Source: Nanogingivalis sp964625845 (GTDB lineage: Bacteria > Patescibacteriota > Saccharimonadia > Saccharimonadales > Saccharimonadaceae). From it: DNA of 64,000 nt. Position numbers and translations under genes: made by a program. The notes below the pieces were generated by a model. The model was given only the letters and a program-made list of their open reading frames with translations, searched no databases and had not been told where the DNA came from. Every line of letters begins with the position of its first letter. The first letter of the stretch is position 1. Positions 1 to 8,452 of the stretch are shown in pieces. The stretch lies in NCBI GenBank assembly GCA_964625845.1, contig CAZVBN010000002.1, positions 8,160-72,159 of the forward strand, written 5' to 3'.

Positions 1-15
1 CTGGTTGTTTTCCAT
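1..15 (-). CDS. Start of a gene running off the left edge (partial)
   Basis: An ATG on the minus strand at 15-13 is preceded by AAGGG at 6-base spacing and opens a frame reading MENNQ up to the window edge. Five codons cannot identify a product. It would be transcribed in the same direction as topA and lie downstream of it. Confidence 0.3.
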
Positions 16-153
16 TGATTTCCCTTATTAAACTTTAAATATTGTTATTTTATTAAACTATGTATTATTTTACAATAATACTTGTTTTGTGTCAATACTC
101 ATTCTCTCTTTTTCATTTATATTATACCACAAAATTGCGAAATAAAACAAAAA

Positions 154-190
154 ATGCCATAAAAGTTCCAAAAAACTATTTTTATGGCAT
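154..190 (-). terminator. Rho-independent terminator of topA
   Basis: An 11-bp stem, ATGCCATAAAA (154-164) with TTTTATGGCAT (180-190), is followed on the minus strand by a T-rich run at 153-140. It lies just past the topA stop. Confidence 0.75.
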
Positions 191-211
191 TATGCTTGTG
201 GTTATTCTCGA

Positions 212-2578
212 TTATTTTTTAGTTTTTGCAGAAGATTTTCGCGAAGTTGATTTTTTGGCGGTTGTTTTCTTCTTTGCGGCTGGTTTTTTGCCGGATTTTT
301 TGGCTTTGGCGGCTTCGATGAATTTGATCGCCATTTCGTCGGTCATTTTTTCGATGTCTAAATCTTTTGGTAGCAAACCTTTGATTTCGCCGTCAGAAAT
401 GTATTTTCGGCCAAATCCACCGCGAGAAACTTTGATTTTTCCACCATCAAACTCTTTCAAGACTCGCTTGGCGTCGTTTTTGAGTTTTTCGTCGTAAAGC
501 ATTCGCGCTTCTTCTTCGGAAATGTCGAATGGTGACATCGGTTTGATGCTGACGAAAGTTCCACCAATCTGGATGTAAGGACCAAAACGACCGATGTTGG
601 CTTTAATTTCTTCGCCGTTTTCGGTTTTGCCGACAATTCGTGGCAAGGCGAACATTTTGAGCGCATCTTCGAGAGTTACGGTTTCGATTTTTTCGCCAGC
701 TGGCATCGCGGCAAACTTCACTTCTTCGCCCTCAATTTTGTTGTCGCCAATCTGGATCATTGGCCCAAAGCGACCAAAACGCGCAAAAACAGGCTTGCCG
801 GTCTTCGGATCTTTGCCCAGTTCGCGCGCTGGCACGACTTGGTTTCGATCGATTTCGCCAGAATTCAAAATCAATTTATGAAATGGATTGTAGAAGTCGT
901 CAAGTACTTTAATTCGGTCAGCTTCTCCGGCGGCAATTTTGTCAAAATCGTTTTCGAGATTCGCCGTCCAGCCATAATCGACAACTTGGTTGAAATGCTC
1001 GTTCAAGAAATTTGAAAGCACTTCACCACTTGGAGTTGGCACCAATTTGCCTTTTGTTGAGCCGGTTTTTTCGTTCAGAATTTCTTTTGAAATTTCCGAA
1101 TTTTTGGTAAGTTTAAGCTGAACTGCTGGCCGTTCTTTGCCTTCGTCTTCGCCTTTTTCGGCATAGCCACGCACTTGAATTGTGTCGATAATTGTGGCAT
1201 AAGTACTTGGGCGACCGATGCCGAGATCTTCGAGTTTTTTCACCAAAGAACCTTCGGTGTAGCGAGCTGGCGGTCGCGCGAAGACTTCTTTTGCGATAAT
1301 TTCATAAAAATTCAAATTGTCGCCGTTCGTCAAATTCGGCAAAAATTCATCTTTCTTTCCGCCAGAATAAACCTTCAAAAATCCGTCAAAAACCACAACT
1401 TCGCCCTTAGCCTCGAAGAAGATTTTTTCGTCGCCAAAAGTGATTTTGATGGTGGTTTTTTCGATTTCGGCTGGCGACATTTGGCTGGCCAAAGTTCGAT
1501 TTCGAATCAATTCATAGAGCTTTTGCTGATCGCTGCTCGAAGACGCTTTTTCGGTTCGCACATCTGTTGGACGAATTGCTTCGTGAGCTTCTTGTGCGCT
1601 GGAATTTTTTGTGGCGAATTTTCGTGCTTGATGATATTTTTCGCCGAATTTTGCCTTGATGAATTCCGCATTCGAAGCGATCGCAAACGAGCTCAAATTG
1701 ACGCTGTCGGTTCGCATATAAGTGATTTTACCAGATTGGTAGAGCTTTTGCGCCGCGCCCATTGTAGTTTTGGCTGAAAATCCAAGTCGCGCGTTGGCTT
1801 CTTGTTGAAGTGTAGAAGTCGTGAAAGGCGCGCTCGGGTTGCGTTTTCCAGGGGTTTTCGAAACGCTGGCAACTTCGAAATTCGCGTTTTTTAGGCTTTC
1901 GAGAAAGTCGTTGGCTTTGGATTCGCTCGAGAATTTTTTATTGAGTTCAGCTTTGAGGATTTCGCCATTTTTGTCGAAAAATTCGCCAGTAATTTTGAAA
2001 GAAGATTTGCCTTCGAAATTCGCGATTTCGTTTTCTCGCTCCACTAAAAGCTTCACCGCCGGCGACTGAACGCGACCAGCAGATTTTCCGCCCGGAACTT
2101 TTCGCCAAACTACTGGCGAAAGGTCGAACCCAACCAGCCAGTCCAAAGTCTGGCGAGTTTGTTGCGCTTCGACCATTTTCATGTCGACATTTCGCGGATT
2201 GGCGATGGCTTCGGTGATGGCGTTTTTAGTAATCTCGTGAAAAACGATTCGCTTGGTTGTGGCGGGATTCAATTTTAAAACTTCGCAAAGGTGCCACGCG
2301 ATTGCTTCTCCTTCGCGGTCTTCGTCGGTTGCGAGCCAAACTTCATCGGCTTCTTTGACGGCTTTTCGAAGCTCGCTGACGACTTTTTTCTTGCCCGAAT
2401 CGACTTCGAAAGTCATTTTGTAGCCGTTTTGCGGTTCGATTGGACGGCCGCCTTCTTTATTCTTTTTTGCGACACCTCGAATATGCCCAACGCTGGACAT
2501 CACGGTGAAATCTTTGCCTAAATATTTTTCGATGGTTTTGGCCTTGGCGGGGCTCTCGACGATTACTAAATTTTTCAT
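212..2578 (-). CDS. topA: DNA topoisomerase I (type IA)
   Basis: This 788-residue protein relaxes negatively supercoiled DNA. A TOPRIM domain opens with VIVESPAKAKTIEKYLG. The catalytic tyrosine is in GKITYMRTDSVNLSS near residue 288. The central fold (ERPAVQLKLT region) is complete. The C-terminus has two short repeat modules of the LGKDPKTGKPVFARFGRFGP type, and then a tail very rich in Lys, Ala and Ser in place of cysteine zinc ribbons. The length suits small topA proteins. Start: the ATG at 2578 sits about 4 nt below the transcription start predicted from the promoter at 2590-2618. It is divergent from the glycosyltransferase gene. Confidence 0.96.
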   Translation of the reverse strand: MKNLVIVESPAKAKTIEKYLGKDFTVMSSVGHIRGVAKKNKEGGRPIEPQNGYKMTFEVDSGKKKVVSELRKAVKEADEVWLATDEDREGEAIAWHLCEVLKLNPATTKRIVFHEITKNAITEAIANPRNVDMKMVEAQQTRQTLDWLVGFDLSPVVWRKVPGGKSAGRVQSPAVKLLVERENEIANFEGKSSFKITGEFFDKNGEILKAELNKKFSSESKANDFLESLKNANFEVASVSKTPGKRNPSAPFTTSTLQQEANARLGFSAKTTMGAAQKLYQSGKITYMRTDSVNLSSFAIASNAEFIKAKFGEKYHQARKFATKNSSAQEAHEAIRPTDVRTEKASSSSDQQKLYELIRNRTLASQMSPAEIEKTTIKITFGDEKIFFEAKGEVVVFDGFLKVYSGGKKDEFLPNLTNGDNLNFYEIIAKEVFARPPARYTEGSLVKKLEDLGIGRPSTYATIIDTIQVRGYAEKGEDEGKERPAVQLKLTKNSEISKEILNEKTGSTKGKLVPTPSGEVLSNFLNEHFNQVVDYGWTANLENDFDKIAAGEADRIKVLDDFYNPFHKLILNSGEIDRNQVVPARELGKDPKTGKPVFARFGRFGPMIQIGDNKIEGEEVKFAAMPAGEKIETVTLEDALKMFALPRIVGKTENGEEIKANIGRFGPYIQIGGTFVSIKPMSPFDISEEEARMLYDEKLKNDAKRVLKEFDGGKIKVSRGGFGRKYISDGEIKGLLPKDLDIEKMTDEMAIKFIEAAKAKKSGKKPAAKKKTTAKKSTSRKSSAKTKK

Positions 2579-2589
2579 AAGCTTGATTT

Positions 2590-2618
2590 ATTTTAGCATT
2601 ATTTTTTGAGAATGGCAA
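2590..2618 (-). promoter_or_regulatory. topA promoter
   Basis: Minus-strand -35 TTGCCA (2618-2613), 17-bp spacer, -10 TAAAAT (2595-2590). The predicted start leaves a leader of only about 4 nt. Confidence 0.7.
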
Positions 2619-2649
2619 ATTTTGGGCGGAACAATAAATATATGCGGTT

Positions 2650-2678
2650 TTGCTTTTTCGCGCGAAATCTGCTACAAT
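2650..2678 (+). promoter_or_regulatory. Promoter of the GT4 gene, leaderless type
   Basis: -35 TTGCTT (2650-2655), 17-bp spacer, -10 TACAAT (2673-2678). The ATG begins at 2686, where transcription would start, so the mRNA is probably leaderless. Confidence 0.7.
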
Positions 2679-2685
2679 TAAGCTT

Positions 2686-3993
2686 ATGAAAATCGCATTA
2701 GCATCTGATCTGTTTTGGCCGATGATCAACGGAATCTCGGTTTTTACTAAAAATCTCGCCGAGCAAATGGCAAAGCGTGGCCACGAAGTTGTGGTTTTTG
2801 CGCCGAGCCAAAATGGCGATTATTATGTCGAAGAAGTTGACGGCTACAAAGTCGTCCGCCTAAGTTCGGTGAACTTCCCTTTTTATCCGAATCAAACCGA
2901 ACCGCTCGCGCCACCTCGAAAAATCGCTGGCAAAATCACCGTTCCGCGGGTTTATCTTAATAACGGCTACAAACTTTCCCTTTTGCCGTATCGCGAAATT
3001 CGAAAATTCTGTCGCCAAAATAACTTTATTCCAGATGTCGCGCACATTCAGCTTCAACTTATGGTTGGTCAAGCGATGATTGATTTTGCTCGCCGAAATC
3101 ACATTCCTGTTGTTATCACAAATCATTCCAGTCCTGAAAATCTCTTCGATAATCTAAAATTGCTCGCGCCGTTTTCGCCAGTGATTAACCGCGCGGTTCT
3201 TCTTTACACCAAGCGTTTTGCGCTTCAGGCTGATTATGCCACGATGCCGACGCAACTTGCGATTGATCGCTATTTCAAAAATCCTGAAAAAGCCAAAATG
3301 CCGATCGAGCCAGTCAGCAACGGAATTGATTTAAGCCGTTTTACGCCCGAAAAACCTTCGAAAGAATTTTTCGAAAAGTTTGGTTTTGATTCGAAAAAGC
3401 CGATCGTGATGAATATTGGTCGCGTTGATGCCGAAAAGCATATTTCGACGCTGGTGCTTGCGTTCAATGAAGTTCTTCGCGAAAACAAAGATGCTCAGCT
3501 CGTGATTGTCGGCGACGGAACAGATCGGGTAAATCTCGAAAATCTCGTTTATCAGCTTGGAATTTCGAAAAATGTTCATTTTATGGGCACGCAACTCGGA
3601 CAAGATTTGGTTAATTTTCATCGTGCGGCGACAGTTTTCGTTTCTGCCAGCCCAACCGAGACGCAAGGAATTGTCTTCTTGGAGGCGGCGGCTTGCGGGA
3701 AGCCGGTGATTGGCGTTGATGTTGGTGCGGTGGGCGAAATTTGTCAGAACGAAATCAACGGATTTTTGTGCGAAACTGACAATATTGAACAGATTGCCGA
3801 AAGCATTTCGAAAATTTTAAACGACAAAAAACTCGCAGAAAAATTCTCGAAAAACAGTCTTGAAATTATCAAAAAACACGATTTGAATTATACGATCGAG
3901 AAATTCGAACAGATTTATCAAACCGTTATCAAAACCAAAAAAGCTGAGCCGCGAGGTTTGCGCGCAAAAATCGCCGCGAAATTCGGTCGCTAA
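2686..3993 (+). CDS. Glycosyltransferase family 4 (GT-B)
   Basis: A 435-residue retaining glycosyltransferase. The N-terminal acceptor domain begins MKIALASDLFWPMINGIS. The donor-binding domain carries IVMNIGRVDAEKH, LVIVGDG and the E-x7-E signature in PTETQGIVFLEAAACGKPVI. It resembles enzymes that build glycolipids (diacylglycerol glucosyl- or mannosyltransferases), so transfer of a sugar to a membrane lipid is likely but not proven. Start: in-frame codons reach back to 2650, but the promoter overlaps them and the ATG at 2686 fits a leaderless transcript. The end overlaps the convergent TraX-like gene by 4 bp. Confidence 0.88.
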   Translation: MKIALASDLFWPMINGISVFTKNLAEQMAKRGHEVVVFAPSQNGDYYVEEVDGYKVVRLSSVNFPFYPNQTEPLAPPRKIAGKITVPRVYLNNGYKLSLLPYREIRKFCRQNNFIPDVAHIQLQLMVGQAMIDFARRNHIPVVITNHSSPENLFDNLKLLAPFSPVINRAVLLYTKRFALQADYATMPTQLAIDRYFKNPEKAKMPIEPVSNGIDLSRFTPEKPSKEFFEKFGFDSKKPIVMNIGRVDAEKHISTLVLAFNEVLRENKDAQLVIVGDGTDRVNLENLVYQLGISKNVHFMGTQLGQDLVNFHRAATVFVSASPTETQGIVFLEAAACGKPVIGVDVGAVGEICQNEINGFLCETDNIEQIAESISKILNDKKLAEKFSKNSLEIIKKHDLNYTIEKFEQIYQTVIKTKKAEPRGLRAKIAAKFGR

Positions 3994-4718
3994 AATCTAA
4001 AATTCGCAAAAATGCTAAACAAAACAATGTGAATTGCGTAAATTTCGAGCGCGTTTTTTGAGATTGCGAGCGTGATTTTGTCTATTTTTGGCGAGATTTT
4101 TAGCGATGGATTTTTTCGAGAAATTTGACAAAGAATCAAAAATTCAACCGCAAAAATCGCCAGCAAAATTATCGAAAGATTTTCTGAAAATCGAAAAACC
4201 GAGATGCTGAAAATCAGATGTACAAACATTGTGACCATTCCGAAAAAGTGGGCGAATTTGTGCTTTTTTGCCATCAAAAATCCCCAAAACGCAACCAAAA
4301 ACGCCATTGTTCCGTAGTCGAAAAGTTGCCGGCTCGGCTCCAAAAGAATTATCGAAAATGCAAAAATCGGCAAAATCAACAGATTGATTTTCTTTTCGAA
4401 TTTTTTAATCACGGACAAGAAAATTCGTGCGAACAAAATCGAAAAAAGTATGTTCAATTGCGGCGCGTCAAAACCTTTCGAAAAGCCAATAACAGATTCG
4501 AAAATCCAAACAAAAGTCGCCATAAACGCAAGTTTCGGGCTGAATTTGTAGTTTTGATTGAAGCCGACCAAAAACAAAAAAATCGGAAACGCCGCGCGAC
4601 CAATTAGGCGAAGTTCGATAATTTCTGGCGCGAAAAAATAACCGACGTGATCAATAATCATTGTAAAAATCGCAACAATTTTCAGATAATCGTAAAGATT
4701 CGGGCGCGTTTCTTTCAT
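3990..4718 (-). CDS. TraX-family membrane protein
   Basis: A 242-residue polytopic protein with about eight hydrophobic segments. The opening YDYLKIVAIFTMIIDHVGYFF followed by RLIGRAAFPIFLFLVGF matches the TraX/acyltransferase-3-like family, whose founder acetylates F pilin. A role in O-acylating a surface polymer is plausible; the substrate is unknown. The C-terminus ends IYAIHIVLFSIFANFRF, like other TraX proteins. No conjugation genes lie nearby. It converges on the GT4 gene. Confidence 0.75.
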   Translation of the reverse strand: MKETRPNLYDYLKIVAIFTMIIDHVGYFFAPEIIELRLIGRAAFPIFLFLVGFNQNYKFSPKLAFMATFVWIFESVIGFSKGFDAPQLNILFSILFARIFLSVIKKFEKKINLLILPIFAFSIILLEPSRQLFDYGTMAFLVAFWGFLMAKKHKFAHFFGMVTMFVHLIFSISVFRFSENLSIILLAIFAVEFLILCQISRKNPSLKISPKIDKITLAISKNALEIYAIHIVLFSIFANFRF

Positions 4719-4758
4719 TTTTCTATTTTATCAAATTTCGAGCTTTTCGAAAACCATT

Positions 4759-4787
4759 TTGCCTTTGCCAGCGAAAAATGTTAAAAT
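4759..4787 (+). promoter_or_regulatory. Promoter of the ABC-F gene, leaderless type
   Basis: -35 TTGCCT (4759-4764), 17-bp spacer, -10 TAAAAT (4782-4787). The ATG at 4794 coincides with the expected transcription start. Confidence 0.7.
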
Positions 4788-4793
4788 TTAAGA

Positions 4794-6488
4794 ATGATTC
4801 TGAGCGTTGAAATTTCGGAAAAATCTTTTGGCAACAAACAGCTTCTTTCGGAGGTGAAATTTAGCGTGGACGCGGGCGAAAAAGTCGGCTTGATTGGTCG
4901 AAACGGTATTGGAAAATCGACGCTTTTTTCGATTTTGCTTGGTCGTGACAAGGATTTTTCGGGTGAGATCATTTTTCGAAAAAACACCACGCTGGCCAGC
5001 ACGCGCCAAGAATATTCTGATGTTGGCGAGCAAACAGTTCTTGAATTCATCTTGAACGACCTTCCCGATTACGCGCGACTTCGCCATCAGATCGAAACTT
5101 TGCCGGCCAAAATGGGCGAAGATTTGCGCCTAATCGAAAAATACACCGACGCGCTCAACGCTTTTCACGAGAAGAATTTTCACTTTATCGAAGAAAAAAT
5201 CAAGGCTGAACTTCGCGATTTTGGGCTTCAAAATTTCGAAAATCGCCAAATGAAAACACTTTCGGGCGGGCAAAAACGCCTTGTCGACACGATTAAAATT
5301 ATCCATTCGAACGCGCAACTCGCGCTTGTCGACGAGCCGACCAACTTTATGGATTTTTCCGCCAAAAAACGCTTTCTCGACTGGATGAAAAATTCGCCCG
5401 AAGCTGTTTTGGTGATCACGCACGATCGCGATGTTTTGGCGCAGGTCGATAAAATCATCGAAATTCGTGACGGCAAAAGCCTGATTTTTCATGGAAATTA
5501 CGACGATTATTTGCGAGTGAATGCTTTTTCGACGACGAATAAAATTCAAGATTTCGAAAGTTTACAGAGGCGAATTTCGAATTTGAAGGATAAGGTTCGC
5601 GAATATCAGCGAATGAAGGAGCGTGCGCGCGACCCAAGCACGATTCAGCGTTTTAAGCGTTTGGAAAATTCTGCGCGCGAAGAATTGCTCGAACTCGAAC
5701 AGATTGAGCGACCGAGCTTTTGGATTGACAAAGAAAATGTCGAAAATTTGGATTTTCGGGCGGCAAAATCTTACGAAAAATTCAAGGCAAAAAATGTAAA
5801 AATCGGCATGAAAACCGAGGCGGAAAAATCTCGGCGAAGTTTGATTCGCGTGGAAAATTTGGCGCTCGGCTACGGCACGCTCGACGACGCTTTGGCTGGC
5901 GAAAACGGTGCGAAAATCCTTTTCGAAAATATCAATTTTGATCTAAAAGTTGGCGAAAAAATTGAATTTTTCGGGCGAAACGGTGCTGGAAAATCGAGTT
6001 TGATTCGGGCGATTTTGAGCGAAAATCCGCAAAATTTGAACGGCGAAAATGGCGATTTGGCGATTTATGACGGCGAAATTTTCCGTGACGAAACCGTAAA
6101 AATCGGTGTTTACGAGCAAGAAATCGGAGCGGATTTCTTCGACCTTCCCTTGAAGCAAGCCATCGAAAAAATCTATCTTTCACAAAATCTTTCGATCACC
6201 GAAACCAAAATTCGCGCCCTGCTCAGCCAATATTTATTTACGGAAGAAGATTTCGAAACGCCAATCCGCGAACTTTCTGGCGGGCAAAAAGCTCGCTTTC
6301 AGCTGATAAAAATGCTTTCGAGCGAGCCTCAACTTTTGATTTTGGACGAGCCAACTTCGCACCTCGATTTGCCGAGCATCGAAGAACTCGAAAACGCTTT
6401 GACGAATTTTTCCGGCGCGGTGATTTATGTTAGTCACGACGATTATTTTCGCCAAAAGATTGGTGGTCAGGTCGTAAAAATCCCATAA
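4794..6488 (+). CDS. ABC-F family ATPase
   Basis: A soluble 564-residue protein with two ABC domains and no membrane segments. Domain 1 has Walker A GRNGIGKST, signature LSGGQKRL and Walker B LALVDEPTNFMD. Domain 2 has GRNGAGKSS, LSGGQKARF and LLILDEPTSHLD. A charged linker (YQRMKERARDPSTIQRFKR) separates them, as in ABC-F proteins that act at the ribosomal E site in translation or antibiotic protection. The substrate role cannot be read from sequence. Leaderless start at 4794. The 3' end runs into remnants of a decayed gene on the other strand. Confidence 0.92.
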   Translation: MILSVEISEKSFGNKQLLSEVKFSVDAGEKVGLIGRNGIGKSTLFSILLGRDKDFSGEIIFRKNTTLASTRQEYSDVGEQTVLEFILNDLPDYARLRHQIETLPAKMGEDLRLIEKYTDALNAFHEKNFHFIEEKIKAELRDFGLQNFENRQMKTLSGGQKRLVDTIKIIHSNAQLALVDEPTNFMDFSAKKRFLDWMKNSPEAVLVITHDRDVLAQVDKIIEIRDGKSLIFHGNYDDYLRVNAFSTTNKIQDFESLQRRISNLKDKVREYQRMKERARDPSTIQRFKRLENSAREELLELEQIERPSFWIDKENVENLDFRAAKSYEKFKAKNVKIGMKTEAEKSRRSLIRVENLALGYGTLDDALAGENGAKILFENINFDLKVGEKIEFFGRNGAGKSSLIRAILSENPQNLNGENGDLAIYDGEIFRDETVKIGVYEQEIGADFFDLPLKQAIEKIYLSQNLSITETKIRALLSQYLFTEEDFETPIRELSGGQKARFQLIKMLSSEPQLLILDEPTSHLDLPSIEELENALTNFSGAVIYVSHDDYFRQKIGGQVVKIP

Positions 6489-6802
6489 GCCACATCGCAA
6501 AACTCGCCACGAGCATTGCGCCACCAATCACGAAATACCAGATGACAAACGCGTTGTTGCTGTCGTAAATCTCGAAAACGCCAGCCAGCGCCGAGCCAAC
6601 TGCAAGCGTGGCGATCGCGAAAAATGTGAGCTTTCGAGCTGATTTTTTCGAAAATTCGCGTGTGATTTTCGCTGCTTCTGTCGTTCACCATCAAGATTTC
6701 GAAATTTTGCTGGCTTAATTTTTCGACCAAATTCACCAAAATCTCGCTCGGCTGATACGCTGGAATCAAAATCACTGTTTTGTAATCTTTAACTTTTGTC
6801 AT
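6467..6802 (-). pseudogene. Remnant of a GT2/GtrA-type glycosyltransferase gene
   Basis: The minus strand starts well (ATG at 6802) and reads TVILIPAYQPSEILVNLVEKL then ILMVNDRSSENH, the opening of a family 2 glycosyltransferase. After about 55 codons the sense frame changes: the next frame encodes two hydrophobic helices (KLTFFAIATLAVGSALAG and NAFVIWYFVIGGAMLVASFA) that look like the end of a GtrA-type membrane domain. The middle of the gene is missing, and the tail runs into the convergent ABC-F gene. Read as a deletion and frameshift relic. Confidence 0.65.
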
Positions 6803-6840
6803 AGAAACATTATTTCATGGCGCGCTGTAAAATAGCTTTA

Positions 6841-6865
6841 AAAAAATCAGCCCCGCAGGACTGAA
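6841..6865 (-). terminator. Terminator of the glutaredoxin gene
   Basis: On the minus strand CAGTCCTGCGGGGCTG folds into a short stem followed by ATTTTTTT, directly after the stop at 6866. Confidence 0.6.
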
Positions 6866-7114
6866 TTAAAATTGAGAAATTCCGAGCAGTTTTCGGAGTT
6901 TTTCGCGGTCAAAACCAAGCACGATTTCGCCGTCGACATCTGTTACTGGCACACCGCTTGGTCCGCCCATTTTTTTGATGAATTCTTCGTAGGCTTCTGG
7001 ATCTTGATCAACTTTCTTCTCGATGAAGTCAATTTTATTATGTGTGAGCCATTCTTTTTCGGCTGAACAATATCCACACCAATCTGTTGAGTAAATAATA
7101 ACTTTCTTTTCCAT
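6866..7114 (-). CDS. Glutaredoxin / NrdH-like redoxin
   Basis: An 82-residue thioredoxin-fold protein. The redox motif is CGYC in STDWCGYCSAEKEWL. The cis-proline loop is GVPVTDVDGEIVLGF, with the GG pair earlier (KKMGGPSGVP). It probably supplies electrons to reductases or repairs thiols in the cytoplasm. An anaerobic ribonucleotide reductase is encoded in the window but uses formate, so no direct link is implied. Ends with its own terminator. Confidence 0.88.
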   Translation of the reverse strand: MEKKVIIYSTDWCGYCSAEKEWLTHNKIDFIEKKVDQDPEAYEEFIKKMGGPSGVPVTDVDGEIVLGFDREKLRKLLGISQF

Positions 7115-7150
7115 ATCTTCTATTTTACCACGAAAATGCTTAAAAATCGC

Positions 7151-7348
7151 TTAATTTTGCTTACTCGTGAGATACCAACCGCCGTCGATGTCGCGATAAA
7201 CGCCGAGCTGAACGCCGCGAGTGAGCAAAATATAATCCGCCGCAGCCTGCGCTTCTCGCTCGCTACCGTAGCGTTTTTTGTGGGTTTGCGGCGCGTTCAT
7301 CTGGAATCGCACGATTTTTTGAGGTTTTTTGTTATTTTTTCTTGGCAT
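7151..7348 (-). CDS. Small basic protein of unknown function
   Basis: A 65-residue, lysine-rich protein (MPRKNNKKPQKIVRFQMNAP) ending GVYRDIDGGWYLTSKQN. I do not recognise the family; the compact C-terminal part with the GGWYL strand resembles small DUF2188-like domains, but this is only an impression. The ATG at 7348 lies inside the last codons of dus (17-nt overlap), suggesting translational coupling. A longer reading from 7372 is possible but less likely. Confidence 0.6.
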   Translation of the reverse strand: MPRKNNKKPQKIVRFQMNAPQTHKKRYGSEREAQAAADYILLTRGVQLGVYRDIDGGWYLTSKQN

Positions 7349-8339
7349 TTTTAAATTCCGCCAAAATTTCACGAACTTCGGCTGTGCTTTTCGTTTCCAT
7401 TAATTTCGCGCGCAAATCGCTCGCGCCGTCAAATTCTCGAATATAAATCTTAAAAAATCGTTTCAGCGGCTCGAATTTTCGAATTTCGAATCGCGTGGCA
7501 TATTCGTCAAAAATATCAAGATGAAGCTTCAAGAGGTTGATGAGTTCGGCTTTCGAATGTTCGCGCGCCTCGGTCTCGAAAACAAACGGATTCGCAAAAA
7601 CACCACGACCGATCATAATTCCGTCGATTCCAGGGTGTTTTTTGGCTAGTTCCAGACCTTGACGAACGCTCAAAATGTCGCCGTTAATCTGGATTAGAGT
7701 TTGCGGAGCGATTTTGTCGCGAAGTGCCAAAATTTCTGGAATCATTTCGAAGTGCGCGTCGACTTTGCTCATTTCCTTCTTTGTTCGAAGATGAACCGTG
7801 AGAACGGCGATATTTTGTTCGAGTAGGAATTTTAGCCAATCGCGCCATTCGTCAATTCGCGAAAAACCAAGGCGAGTCTTTACCGAAATCGGCAAACCGC
7901 CTTCTTTCGCCGCCGCGATAATTTCGCCAGCAATCTCTGGATTTCGAATCAAATCACTCCCGCCGCCGCTCTTGATTACGGCTTTATCAGGGCAGCCCAT
8001 ATTGATGTCGATCGCCTTGTAGCCCATTTTCGCCAGCCCTTTGCTCATTTGGGCGAAATTCTCGGGCTTGCTTCCCCAAATTTGTGCCACAATCGGCTGT
8101 TCGTCTTCGGTAAAATGAAGTCGTCCGCGTGTGCTATGAACGCCTTTTTCACTACAAAAACTCGCCGAATTTGTAAATTCCGTATAAAAAACATCTGGGC
8201 GCGCGGCCTCCGCCACGACGTGCCGAAAAATCACATCAGTTACAGCCTCCATCGGCGCCAAGCTAAAAAACGGCTTTCGATTTCCGTTTTCGAACTTGCC
8301 AGTTTTCGAAATTATTTCTTGCCAAAAGTTATTTTCCAT
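7332..8339 (-). CDS. dus: tRNA-dihydrouridine synthase
   Basis: A 335-residue flavoenzyme that reduces uridines in the tRNA D-loop. It shows the TIM-barrel landmarks of the family: LAPMEAVTDVIFRHV at the start, the catalytic cysteine in DINMGCPDKAVIKSGGGS, then SVKTRLGF, IQINGDI and IMIGRGVFANPF. It is nearest DusB-like bacterial enzymes; the exact target uridine is not predictable. A -10 TATACT at 8352-8347 places the transcript start at the ATG, so it is probably leaderless. It is followed by an overlapping small gene. Confidence 0.92.
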   Translation of the reverse strand: MENNFWQEIISKTGKFENGNRKPFFSLAPMEAVTDVIFRHVVAEAARPDVFYTEFTNSASFCSEKGVHSTRGRLHFTEDEQPIVAQIWGSKPENFAQMSKGLAKMGYKAIDINMGCPDKAVIKSGGGSDLIRNPEIAGEIIAAAKEGGLPISVKTRLGFSRIDEWRDWLKFLLEQNIAVLTVHLRTKKEMSKVDAHFEMIPEILALRDKIAPQTLIQINGDILSVRQGLELAKKHPGIDGIMIGRGVFANPFVFETEAREHSKAELINLLKLHLDIFDEYATRFEIRKFEPLKRFFKIYIREFDGASDLRAKLMETKSTAEVREILAEFKNAKKK

Positions 8340-8350
8340 AAAATATAGTA

Positions 8351-8379
8351 TATCATTTTTTCGAAATTTATGCTATAAT
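8351..8379 (+). promoter_or_regulatory. Promoter of the helicase gene
   Basis: Extended -10 TGC-TATAAT at 8374-8379 with a weak -35 (TATCAT, 8351-8356). Unlike its neighbours this gene has a leader of about 65 nt, as is common for cold-regulated helicases. Confidence 0.5.
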
Positions 8380-8452
8380 TATAAAACTAACGAAATAAAA
8401 ATTCTTGTAAATGCCGTAAATTTGCTGTATTTATGCGAATGAAAGGTATTAA

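Noticed and set aside
1175..1777. Plus-strand frame of 200 codons inside topA
   Set aside because: Antisense shadow of topA with no recognisable protein features.
2686..3993. Starch-synthase role for the GT4 gene
   Set aside because: It lacks the KxGGL-type loop seen in the gene at 16442; lipid glycosylation fits better, so only the family is named.
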